Under the pieces are notes generated by a model that was not told the origin of the DNA, made no database searches, and saw nothing but the letters and a program-made list of their open reading frames with translations. 64,000 nucleotides of DNA from Tupaia tana. Taxonomy: Eukaryota; Chordata; Mammalia; Scandentia; Tupaiidae. The DNA is taken from positions 1,198,829 to 1,262,828 of the forward strand of contig JAKSZU010000027.1 in NCBI GenBank assembly GCA_026018925.1. Reading direction: 5' to 3'. Position numbers and translations under genes: made by a program. Position 1 is the first letter of the stretch; each line of letters starts with the position of its first letter. Of the stretch, positions 23,948 to 35,931 are shown piece by piece.

Positions 23948-26900
23948 CGCGAGTGAGGTTTTTGCCTTAGGGAAAGTGGGAATCTCTCCCCTCCCAGGGG
24001 GCGTGGCCACCTGCAGTCTCTTGTCCTCCATTCTCCTCCTGGGATCTTGGGCATATACAAACATGCACCTGGCGTGACTTTTGAGTCACCAGGTCCAGGA
24101 TGCTATTTGTTGTATTTTTGACATGCATGCTTGCCAGAGGGAGACACAGAGAGAGGGAAAGTGAGAAATCAGTCCCCGGGGAACCATGCAAACCCTGTCT
24201 CCATTCTCTCAGGGCTGGGCATGCATGCACAGGTGCCACCAGGTCTGGGACTCAAACCACATAGTGGCCTGTGGGATCCAGTGCCTCAGCCACCACTCCA
24301 TCTGCTGGCCCTGTTCTTAATGACTTTTTCATCCTCTTTCACCCGACGAGGTCTACTGGGCCAGCCCTTCTCGTTCTGCCATTGCTTTTTGAGAAAACTT
24401 TATATTAAGTGGTGGTAGTGATATTCAGAAGAAAACTGTACTAAAATGAATTTGCCCTTCCTAACAATCTAATAGTTTTTGCCTTAACTCTGAGTAAGTG
24501 AATAACTCCTATTTTGCAGAGTAAGGGTGCAGTAGGGCAAGAATGTACCCAGTTTTTAATGAAAGGCTAGAAATCCTTCCACGAACCTGTGAGAGAGGCA
24601 AATTCCTCAGGGTCAGATGTTTGCCTGAAAGCTAAACGAGCTGCCTGGGAGGTTAGAAAACGCAATGCATTTTGGACCTCAGTAACAGGCACCTTCTAGT
24701 TCTCTGACCCACACAGGTGCACGGTAACTATTTGCTAAACAGGTCAGGAAGCTGCAAGCAGGACAGGCACACGGGGCGACGTCTGTTACCTGCTAGGAGG
24801 AGTTGGTTAGGGTTCCCTCGGGGTCAAAGGCAGGACTGGGAGGGAGAGAGAGAGAGAGGTGAAGAAGAGAACACAGTGAGGTGGCCACAGAGGAGACCGG
24901 GGGAGAGGCGAGCACATGCCACATGACAGGGCCACGCTGTGGGACAGTGCAGATCCGACTGTGGTAAGGAAGAGAAAAACCAATCAGGACTGGACTAGAA
25001 TGTGGGCTCTTATCTCCACTGGGGAGTCTTACAAGGCGAACAGTCTTCACCGAAACTGCTGCTGAAACGTGTGACTATCGGGAGGGTGGACTGTGGGGCA
25101 GTGGGCTCTCGCAGAGGGAGGCAGGCGGTCTCCTCTCCTCAGAGGGGACGCAGAGGAGCTGTCGCCCCCGAGGCTCCGTGGTGATCCCAAGTCAGCAGTG
25201 GGCATGATTCAGGTGGGTGGTCAGAACTCTGCCCAGGGATTAGTGAGCTGCTTGGGAAAACAGGAAACCGGGAATAGAGTACCACTTCTGGCCAGAAGGT
25301 GGCGAATGGTGAATGGAAAAATACCATGTAGCCTTGAAAAGCACAGAAGGAAATTTATGTAGCCACAGAGGTTATTTAAAATGCATCACGCAGTGAGGGA
25401 GCTCCATTCTGATAAGTCAGTTTCAATACCCTGGCTTACAAGTGGTTTGTTTATTTCTATATTCAAAAATCAGGTAATTTGTTTTCCTCTCTCTATATAA
25501 CAACATTGCTTTTTTTTTTTTTCTTTTTTTTTTTCTTTTTTTTTTTTTTTTTTATTAAAACTCGACAGGAGCCCAGCATTCCTGACTGCAAAATAAACAA
25601 GTGGTAAAACTCCAGGCAAGAAAAGCAATTTTGTTTGCAATTTTCAAGTTAATATAAGAAAGTCTTGAATTGAATTTCAATGTCAAAAGAAAAATAATAT
25701 ATCTATAAAAATGTGAAAGAAAATATATTTATCCTTTTAAATAGGCATAACTCTTATCAAAGTTAATCTTTGATATTGTTTTTCTCTTACCTCACAATAT
25801 AAAGGGTCGTAGATTTTACTCCAAATTCCAAAAAGATCCTTACTATGAAATCCTGAAAGTTTTGGCAAAGTTTCTATGAAATCCTGAAACACAATGGAAG
25901 AAAATATTTCTAAACCGGTGTTCTTAATTTCAACATTATTAATCCTTTGGTATGAACAATATTAAGATGTGAAATTATTTTGATGCACAAGGTATTCACG
26001 CGGACTGCAAAACTGAAAGATTGGAACTGACTCACATGTCCACCAGTAGGAGCTGGTTAAATAAATTAGGGTACATTCTTCAACTGAACTACTACGTAGT
26101 AGTAAAGAAGAAAAAAAGAAGAAGAAACTCTTTATGTACAGGCAGAGAAACATATCTAAGACGTTTTGTGAAATGAAAAAAGTCAAAACCCAAAACGCCC
26201 GAAGGTGCCTAGCCCTGTGGACAATATGCCATCATGCAGCAGAGGGGGCTCCAGGACATGTCCGTGTCTGTGCGTGTGCACAGACACGGAGAGCACACGA
26301 CGGACTCGTGCCGCGCTACCTCCAGGGCCGCTGGGAGATTCCTGCTCTACTCCTTCCTATGGTTTCTGCTTAGGGGACGGTATGAATTACTGACTCAAAT
26401 ATTATTTTTAGAACTAGAAAGTATGAAATCTACCTTTTGTGTTGTCCTAAGAATAGGTATTTTACAAAATGGAAATGGAAACAAGAAGACTACACTTTGT
26501 GAACATGACAACAGGCCCAGTCCCTCGGCCTCAATAAGAAAGAGGATGTTAGACCCGCATTTATTGTGTTTCAGCTCTGTCCTCACTCACACCTGGTCCT
26601 CTCTGAGATGTGGGAACAGGATTCTAGAAGGTGTGGTTTCTGTCCTGGCTGTAGCCCCCACAGAGGGACTCAGGTCGTGACGACGCCCCTCAGGGGGTCT
26701 CCTAACCCATGCTGTAGCGGACACCACCAGCACACGCACCCACACTCTGACGAAGCCACAGCCTCGCCCTCGCTTTCCTCCTTACACTCATGGACAACAC
26801 TAGATGCTGGGTTTTAACCTGATAAGGATGTAGCCTCTTCTGAAATTCCTCCGATTTCAATGTCTCCCCGCTAAGTTCTTGAAAACGAGGGCAGTTCATG

Positions 26901-29900
26901 AAGGGCTGGTGTAGCAGCTGAGAACAAAAGAAAAATCATAAACCTTTATCAGACAAAAGAATTTTACTGAGGAAACTTCAGCAATATTTTAAGCCTCATT
27001 AGGTCCAAAGTGACTTAATAAAAGATTCAAATATATTTTGAGCTGAATGGAAATTCTAAAACTGAGGGGAAAGAGAAGAACGATTGAGAGGTCTTAGAAT
27101 AGGATGCACATCTGGAGACGGGTTTTCATGAACGGGCCTGCGGGGCACTGGGCTGAGGGTGAGCACCTCCTGTCACGTGCTTGCTCCCAGCCTTCCCCGT
27201 TTCCAGCACCAGGTAAACATTTGTGAGCACGCACCGTGAGTAAGAAGTGAGTTAGGGGTTATGGAAAGAACCCAGGAGGCCAATTAGCCGTTCGGTGGCT
27301 TTAGTCCGTACACATTCGCAGATTGTCAGAGCAAGAGCACATATTAAAGAAACAGAAAAACAAATCTCACAGCCTGACAAGGACTTGTCCTGAAATGAAT
27401 TTAATTATGATAATTTGTGGTTCTATATTTGTTTTTGTTTGCCTAGGTTTTTGCTATAGGACATTATGTGCTTGCTGGAGAAAGACAGAGAGAGAGAGAG
27501 AGAGAGAGAGGAAGTGAGAAATCACCCCTCGTGGGAAATGGCCACACGACATATTTTCAACAGTCATTTAGTACAGCACTGAAAATAACTTGGTGTTCAT
27601 TGACTGATTTTGTTCATTTCTTTTTTTGTTTATAGAGAGAGATTTTTTGCTATAGGGCATGTGCACTTGCCAGTGAGAGAGAGAGAGATAAAGAGACAGA
27701 AAGAGAGAAATCATCCCCTGGGAGGGCTAGCCACGCCTCAGTCCCTTTTCCGTTCTCCTCCTGAGGTCTTGGGCACGCAGGCACACGTGTCCAATGTGAG
27801 TTTCAAACCACCAGGTCCGGGACTAAAACCACAGTTAGCTGTGTGGGAGTCTAGTGATGTAACCATTACACCATCTGCTGGGCCCAAGACTACTTTTAAA
27901 ATACTGATGCCTGGGGACCAGAAGATGGCTAATGGTTATGGCACTGGGCTCCCATGTAGTTGACTCCAGTTCAAGTCCTGGACTTGGTGGCTTAAAGTTC
28001 ATGCTAAGCACGTGTGCGAGTGTGCCCAAAGTCCCAAGGAGGAGGGAGAGACAGAGGAGAAGGGACTGTGCTGTGACTATTCTCCATGTGGGGCTGGGTG
28101 TGTGTTCTCACTTTCCTTCTATCTTTCTCTGTGTCTCTCTCTGGGGAGCACACATGCTTTCTGGAAAAAGATTTTAAGGGGAAATGTCAGAGGTTGAAAG
28201 AGTGGCAAACAAAGTCGATGATAAGGTGCAGGGAGAGACTCAGCTCACTCTCTTACGGAGGGCTTCCCGTGTCCTATATTGTCTCTGAACCTTTATTTAC
28301 AAAAGAATGAAGATTTCACAGCCCAGAGCGTCCGCACTCCACATCCAGCAGCACCAAGCAGCCCCTTCCTCCTTCCGGCCCAGTGGAAATCTCCCGGTTT
28401 CTAGTGTACTGACCAGGTCTTCAGAAATAGGGACGGTGTGCACCGGGACGGGCTGCCAGAGCAGGCTGGGGTTCCAGATGCTGGCGCCCTCCGGGGGAAA
28501 CAGGGCCGCGAGGTTTGTCATCGCGCTCATCAAAGTTCGGTCCACGTCCGTGCTCTGGACATAAACCTAGACGGGGAGTCGAAGCGGAAGCCCACACAGA
28601 GGACACGTCAGTCTGTGGGCTGACAGGAGTTAGGGCACTAGCACGTCGGCCAGCACTCTGGAGCTGTCCTAACGACACCCTTAGGGGGGAATGATGTTAT
28701 GACCAGACGTGGTACGAGGCAGCCTGAGAAGCCAGTAGTCGAACCAACAGACAAGACAAATTAACAGGCCAGTGTCTTGCCAAACCAAAATAAATATTCA
28801 CATGAGTGTGCATTTTGAACTTATCCATATTCATAAATTTTTTCAGAACAAAATAACTGCATAAGGAGGAGTGCACATGTAAATGTGATGCCTACCTTGC
28901 ATAAGTTTCTTGGGAAATAGGCAGGAAATAAAATAATATTTGCATATGCAAAATTATTCAAATCCTCCTAAGGGGACAAGTTCCCACCCTTGGCTCCCAG
29001 ACCTGCCTGTTCACGTTTATAGGACTCATTCAGGAACTTTCCGTATCTCTTCCTTAGGTACGTTCCAAGCTCGTAATGCTGCTCCATGCCCAGCTGTAGG
29101 GAAAACAGAGGCCAAAATTAGCAAAGCAAGAAATCTGTCTCATCTCTTGTCATGTGTGTAAAGTGGACCGACATGTGCTTTGACTCTTCCACAACAGCAG
29201 CACACATTTGAGTGAAAACGAGGAAGGAGAGCTGTAATCTGTAGTCCCAGCCTGCTGACTCCCTGAGAAAACGTGTTCATCCTCATTAGAACTTAACACA
29301 GAGACCCGTGCGTCGTGGAGCGAGGTGGTACGTGGCGACTGGTCTAAGCAGCGAGGTGGTACGTGGCGACTGGTCTAAGCAGTGAGATGGTACGTGGTGA
29401 CTGGTCTAAGCAGCGAGGTGGTACGTGGTGACTGGTCTAAGCAGCGAGGTGGTACGTGGCGACTGGTCTAAGCAGCGAGGTGGTACGTGGCGACTGGTCT
29501 AAGCAGCGAGGTGGTACGTGGCGACTGGTCTAAGCAGCGAGGTGGTACGTGGAGACTGGTCTAAGCAGCGAGGTGGTACGTGGCGACTGGTCTAAGCAGC
29601 GAGGTGGTACGTGGCGACTGGTCTAAGCAGCGAGGTGGTACGTGGCGACTGGTCTAAGCAGCGAGGTGGTACGTGGAGACTGGTCTGGTCTAAGCAGCGA
29701 GGTGGTACGTGGCGACTGGTCTAAGCAAACGGCTCACTGCGGTCTGTAGCCGGATCCCGGTGGGACATTGACCGCTTGGGGGGATTTTGTGGAAGAAGTT
29801 TAGCCATCTGATGTGGTCGACTAGACGAGTCTACGGGTCTCTTTCGATCTCTGGTGCAATCATTTAGTATCTACACAATTTATAAATGACTGGTTCATAA

Positions 29901-32900
29901 AAATTAGAGCCTGTTACTCAAAGTGTGGCCTGTGCATCAGCAGTCTTGGTGTCACTTGAATGAACATGTTAGAATTAAAATTCTTGGCTCTACTTTTGAC
30001 CTATTGAGCCAGAACCTTTGGGGGCAGAGTTGAGGAGTCTGTTTTTAAGGAGCTCCTCGAGAGCCTCCGTGGGACAGTGATCGCGGAGACTCACTGCATC
30101 CGCGCCATCGTCCTGAGCGCCAGAAACAAAACCATCCAGGGGTGCTGGGGCAGACCCTTCAGATCTCTCCCAGAAACCGCAGCAAGTCAGGGCCTGGGCG
30201 AGCCCTGACCTCTGCATTTTAGCAAGACCCTGAGTGATTCGGGTGCAGGTGGTAGAACCCGCTTTAAGAAACACTGCATTGGGAACCAGCAGTTAGCGTA
30301 ATGGCTATGTCGCTGGACTCCCATGTAGTCGACCACGGTTCGTGTCCCGGACCCGGTGGCTTAAAACTCACGCCGGGCGCGTGTGCGTGCGTGCCCAAGA
30401 TCCCGAGAGGAGAATGGAGGAGAAGGGATTGCGGCGTGACCATCCCCCCTGGGGGGTGATTTCTGGCTTTCTGTCTCTATGTCTCTCTCTGTTCGTCTGG
30501 CGAGCGCACATGCCCTATAGCGAAAATCTCTCTCTTAAAAAAAAAAAAAAAAAAAAAAAAAGAAACACTGCATTCAGTGATTTAATGTATAAAAATAGTA
30601 AAGTAAAAATGTGATAAGGGCAGTGATAGGGCTCCTCAGAGGATGGAGACGGGGAATTTAGTCCAGGAGGAGACAGAGGCAAGCGTCTCAGAGTGTAGTC
30701 AGTCGTCCGGACATTTCCAAATAGCCACAGGTTGGCATTGTGCAGAGACAGCCAGTGGCTTGGAGAGCTTCGGTAACTGCTCACGGCCACACCTGGAGGG
30801 AGCATGCTGGACGTCGGTAGACGGGCGTTTCCAGCACAGGCTAGAACTGAGCCGTGGCCCTCTACACCACGCGTTACTGCCGAGAGCTGATGCACGCCGC
30901 CTGTGGCAGGACGTCTACGACCAGATCAAAAACGTCGAAGAGCAAATACCTGCAGGGTGAAATGACTAAAGAGCGTGAAAAGCATCTTTGTAAGCTGAGG
31001 GGCTTCATATCTACCATATCACGGGGCACAGTTATGGATCACACAGTATCTGAACCAAATGTCAAAACTGGGCAGAAAGATCCCAGGGATAAAGTTGCCA
31101 GCTTGGGTTCTCCTACCTCGAAGTGACGGTTCACATAACAAAAGGAAAAGAAAAGGAAGGGAATACTGCATTCCAGTCTGCCTGTAATCCAGGGCCTCGT
31201 TACAGCGGCAGAGCCAGCGAGGACGCGGGCCGCTGGGGCTGTCGCTGTCCCACTTGCTCATGTGCTGTCACTCCTGGTCACCACCATCACCTCGCCGAGG
31301 ATGGGGGTGGGAGGAGAAAGAGGTACGTGCCATGTCTTGAAGCTGGTACTTGGTCAAATTATGTTCTTACAGCTGATGTTTTATGAAACAGTCATCTTTA
31401 ACACATAGAACAGTGGGTTTCAAACTTAAAATCATCTAAAGGACTTACTAAAATACAGATTTCTGGGCTTTAACTTCAGAGTTTCTGGCTCATTTGGTAT
31501 ACGGTAGGGCCAGAACATTTACACTTCTGACAAGTTTTCAGGAAATGGTGATGCTGCTGGTCCAGGGATCACATTTTAAAAACCACTAACCTAGGAGCCA
31601 GCAGGTGGCATAGTGGTTAAGGTGTTGAACTCCCATGTGGTGAATCTTGGTTCAAGTCCCAGACCTGGTGGCTTGATTCTCACTTTCTCTCTCTCTCTCT
31701 CTGTATCTCTCTCTGGTAAGCACACATACCCCATAGAAAACTTAAAAAAAATAATAATGAAATAAATGATAGCCCCACTAATCTAGAAAGCTATTGCTTT
31801 ATCATTAGGCAGATTGGAAGTACTTGGCTTCAGACAAGAATTTGTGCTCCAGAGTGACGTTACGTCAAGAACAACCCATGTATCTGCGCCACTGACATGG
31901 TCTGGGAGCGTGTTAGGTTAGGGTTTCAACCTCACATGGGACCTGGTGGATTATAATATGCACTTTTAACAAGGTCACCAAGTAATTCATTGCACGGAAG
32001 CTTTAGAAATGCTACCCTAGAGAATCTGATGGTTGGTAAAGCGACTCTCAGAGGACCGAGAACCAAGATCCCATACCCTGGAAGTGCTTTTTTTATTTTA
32101 AACCTCTCCAGATACTTCCAATGTTTAGACAAGATTAATACCCATTCGTTTTGGAGACATTCAACTGTAAACATTCTGTGACACGCTCTTAATGCTTTTA
32201 AGCGTCCTTTGGTTACGACAGAAGAGAACACCTGCAGCTCACTCTGACACGTGTGGGTTGCCCCGGAGCTATGACGATGTCTTGTCCCCTAGCTCATGTT
32301 CTCCTCAGACGTGTGCTCTTTAGGAAGCAGGGCTGCCTGCGTCTGACTGACGATGAGGAAGTTTCGATCCCAATATATCTAGCCACAAGCAATCAAATAA
32401 TCAAATTCTGATATCACCACTTACAGATAAATCATGTTTCCCCAACTCTGCTGATTCAGCATATTGATTAGGAGGCTGTTTTTCACTTTTTTTTTTTTTT
32501 TTCTTTTTGCCATAGGGTGCATGCACTTGCTGAAGACACAGAGAGAGACAGTGAGACAGAAGTAAGAAGTCGTCCCCCCTGGGGGGGATGACCACACCAC
32601 AATCCCTTCTCTTCCACTGTCCTCTTGGGATGCTGTGCACACACACACACACCCAGCGTGAGCTTCAAGTCACCGGGTCTGGGACTCGAAGTGCAGTTGT
32701 CTATGCAAAAGTCCGGTGACATAACCATCTGCTGGCCCCTATTTTTCACTTTCTTATGTGGAACCTGAGAAATTGAGGGGCTGGCTTGTAATTACCTCTT
32801 GCTTTCTTCAGTATTTCTAAGCTTATATATATAGGTTTTTCTTCCATGTATATCTTTTATGCTTAAATAAAGCCAAGCGAATAAAAAAATCAGAGCATTT

Positions 32901-33255
32901 CATACACATTTTCCCTTGAACTTATCAGCAACCTTTAACTGAAAATCTAACCAACCTGGGTGAGTTGGCCGAATCCTTGCGGCCATGAGGACTCCTTAAT
33001 CGGGTCATTAGGAAAGGTTTCGATGGGACTTCGGTCTCCGTGTCGGAACACCTGGAAATAAAGGTGAGGCGGCAATGTCACTAATTTCATTTGGATTTTG
33101 CTTCTGCTCGTCATAATGGATTTTCTAGCTCTCAAGCATGGCTGCGTACTAGAACCACCTGGAGAGTTTAAAACATGCTGAGACCTGGGCTCCACCTCTA
33201 GGGACTTTTAATTAAATTGGTCCAGGGGACAGCCAGGGCATCAGGGTTTTCTTTC

Positions 33256-33287
<32 letters not shown>

Positions 33288-35899
33288 GGGGGGGGGAGGT
33301 ATTTGCTATAGGGTGAGTGCACTCGCCAGACAGACAGAGAGATAGAAAGTGAGAAATCACCCCCCAGGGGGGATGGCCATGCCACAATCCCTTCTCCTCC
33401 ATTCTCCTCTCGGGATCTTGGGCACGCACGCACATGTGCCCAGTGTCCAAGACTTGAACCACAGTCGACTACATGGGAGTCCAGCAACACAGCCATCAAG
33501 CTAACTGCTGGTCCCAGGGTTTTAAGATAAATTCTGTGTTTAGAACCAACGCCTAAAGGTCACGACCACTTGCCTCATGTTTCAGGTCATGTAAGACTCA
33601 TGATTAGCCATTAGAAGGCAGGGGCCACTCACACAGAGACAGGGTGGCACACTGGCCAGGGCAGGCAGGAACACAAAGCTTACAAGATCACTTTATCGAG
33701 ATAAAGGCTGAAGAGAAGTACTCCTCCTTCCATTATGATTACAGTAATAATGGTGTTAAAAGTTTACATGTGATAAATATAAAGGCTCCAAATGCCACAT
33801 AGAATTTTCAGTCATTTTGAGTCAATGATTTGTTAGTTTTTAGGAAGTTAGAGGTAAAGGAATTGTGAACGGGTGCTTGGGAAAGCTAGTTCTCAAGTTT
33901 TAAGAACACACTCTGGGTATGTATGCCGGTCACATCATTCGACCGCACCTCCGCTGTGAGGGAGCAGTTCTGGCTTCTGAAGACTTAGTACTTTCATTCT
34001 GACATGCTTTCTTAATAAGACGCCAAGTCAACACAAAACCACTGTATAAGCAAAAGATTTTAAAAAGTTAAGAAGCAAAAGGTGAGTTCTGCACTGAAGT
34101 CAGCCAAGATTTCCAGTGTCAGGAGGAAGCACACGAGGCCTGGCTGCACCTGAAGTCACCTGCACCTGCACTTTGGCCACTGGGCTAGCATCCCCATGAA
34201 AACGTACCATGGGCTGCTGTTTTAAAATCCTATCAACAGTGCAGTCAGCACTGAATAAGGAACGTTCTCAATCTTTAGTATCTTTGAGGAAGAATTCCAG
34301 GAAAGTGGAGGAGACTTCTCAGATGTGGATGTGTCTCTGGTATCTGAACAACACTGATTTTTCTGTACCTTCGATACCAATGAGAAATTAAAACTTCAGT
34401 ACAACAGGCAACAGAAAACAGGACAATGGATGCAGTAGATCCTAAGAAATAATTCTGGTCAGGTAAAGAGTTATTGTCATGAATGGTCCCTTCACGGCAG
34501 AAAGAGCGGCTGCATGTTCTCTCCCAAGCACCTGTAATCGCTAGTGTCCATGGGTGACCTGTTTATGATCACGTTATCAAGGTTAACTATTAATTCCTCT
34601 CATTCCACAATGGAAACATACTTTAGACTTTCTTAATCTCAGGAACTGTGCAAGATACTTTCCCAGGTGTGAGTAACTAAATTGCAACATGGTTTCAACC
34701 GATTTCAGTCCCCCGGTGTTTAGTTCCCGGGGTCTCCCAGCCTCAGAAGGGATGCCGTTTTGATCGGATAGTTCTCTGCTGTGGCTGCAGTCCTGAACAC
34801 TGGAGAATGTTCGGCACATCCCTGGCCTCTGTCCACCAGATGTCAGTAGCCTCCCCTGTCATGATGACCAAAAGTGCCTATTGTCCCCTAGGGGTGCAAA
34901 ATCACCCTGGTTGAGAGCCACTGAGTTGGCTAAAGAGAAGTCAGATGAGAGATACTGCAATAAAATAATTTACAGTTCTTCCTACCGGCCTATGACGAAA
35001 TCAGTAACTCTTCAACACCTTTTGAACCCTTGCTTTGTCCTGGAAACCGTGCTGAGCGCTTCTCGTACATTGAATCCTCTCATCAACTCTACAAAGCAGT
35101 TACTGTCGTCACAGGCTGTGCCCCATGACGATGCAGTCAACAACGACCACATTTACAGTGTCGTTCCGAAGGTGGTAAGGGTGCTGAAAATGTCCAACTA
35201 TCTAGTGACATCAGAGCCATCACTGAAATGCTGTTGGGTAAGGCATTCCCCATGTGTTTGTGGTGGTGCTGGGGTAAGCAAAACCCCCATTTGCTGGTTG
35301 CATAAAGTGCAGCACAGAAAGCATCTGACAGACACAGGAATGCATGTGTTGGGGCCAAAGCGTTGTGGATGGGCATATGACAACGGAGCGAAAAAAGTGA
35401 TATTGCCAATCTTTTATCTATCTATCTAAAAAAAAAGTGCCCAAGAACTAGTAGAGAAAAATTAAAGGTACATATCATAATGTGATGTTCTTCACTGAAA
35501 ATGATGAATATAGTAAATATCCTTGATTTATGATTGCATACCGCATGCATGCTTTGAAAATCCTTATTGCATCCCACATTCATACAATTAAATGTAAATA
35601 AGAAATGATAAAAAAATTTAAAAAAAGAAAATACAAAATAGCACATGCAATTATGTACAGTACATAAAACTTGATAATGACAGAAATGACTGTACTGGTG
35701 GTTTCTGTATTTATTATACTGTACTTTTTATCATTATTTTAGAGTGTACTCTTTCTATTTGCTAAAATAAAAAAAGTTTACCACAAAGCAGTTGTGACAT
35801 TACCCCAGCAGCAGCCTCATCCCCTATTGGCCTTGCTATTTTTTAAGTTCCCTATAGGGTATGTGTGCTTCACGTGCGTGCATGTGTGTGAGTGTGTGA

Positions 35900-35931
<32 letters not shown>

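Larger units (their letters stand above)
23320..25790 (-). other. ACP3: Intron 6 of ACP3 (2.5 kb)
   Basis: Four SINEs stand almost end to end at 23.4-24.3 kb, with a GA microsatellite between two of them. A 48-bp T-rich tract lies at 25.51-25.56 kb. The stretch 24.4-25.5 kb looks unique. Confidence 0.8.
26918..28413 (-). other. ACP3: Intron 4 of ACP3 (1.5 kb)
   Basis: The left 500 bp is unique. The remainder is three adjacent SINEs at 27.4-28.2 kb. Confidence 0.8.
29094..32955 (-). other. ACP3: Intron 2 of ACP3 (3.9 kb)
   Basis: It holds a 13-copy minisatellite near exon 3, several MER5-like fragments, two plus-strand SINEs and one minus-strand SINE. 30.6-31.4 kb is unique, with short ORFs that do not resemble known proteins. 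Confidence 0.8.

Noticed and set aside
28997..29006. GT donor four bases downstream of the exon 3 GC donor
   Set aside because: Using it adds four bases and breaks the frame with exon 4, whose start [10 protein letters not shown] is fixed by homology.
29320..29728. CRISPR-like direct repeats
   Set aside because: 31-bp head-to-tail units with no spacers, inside a mammalian intron.
34881..35429. 182-codon plus-strand ORF
   Set aside because: It starts in MER20 and passes through a MIR into a simple repeat. The pieces have no common origin.
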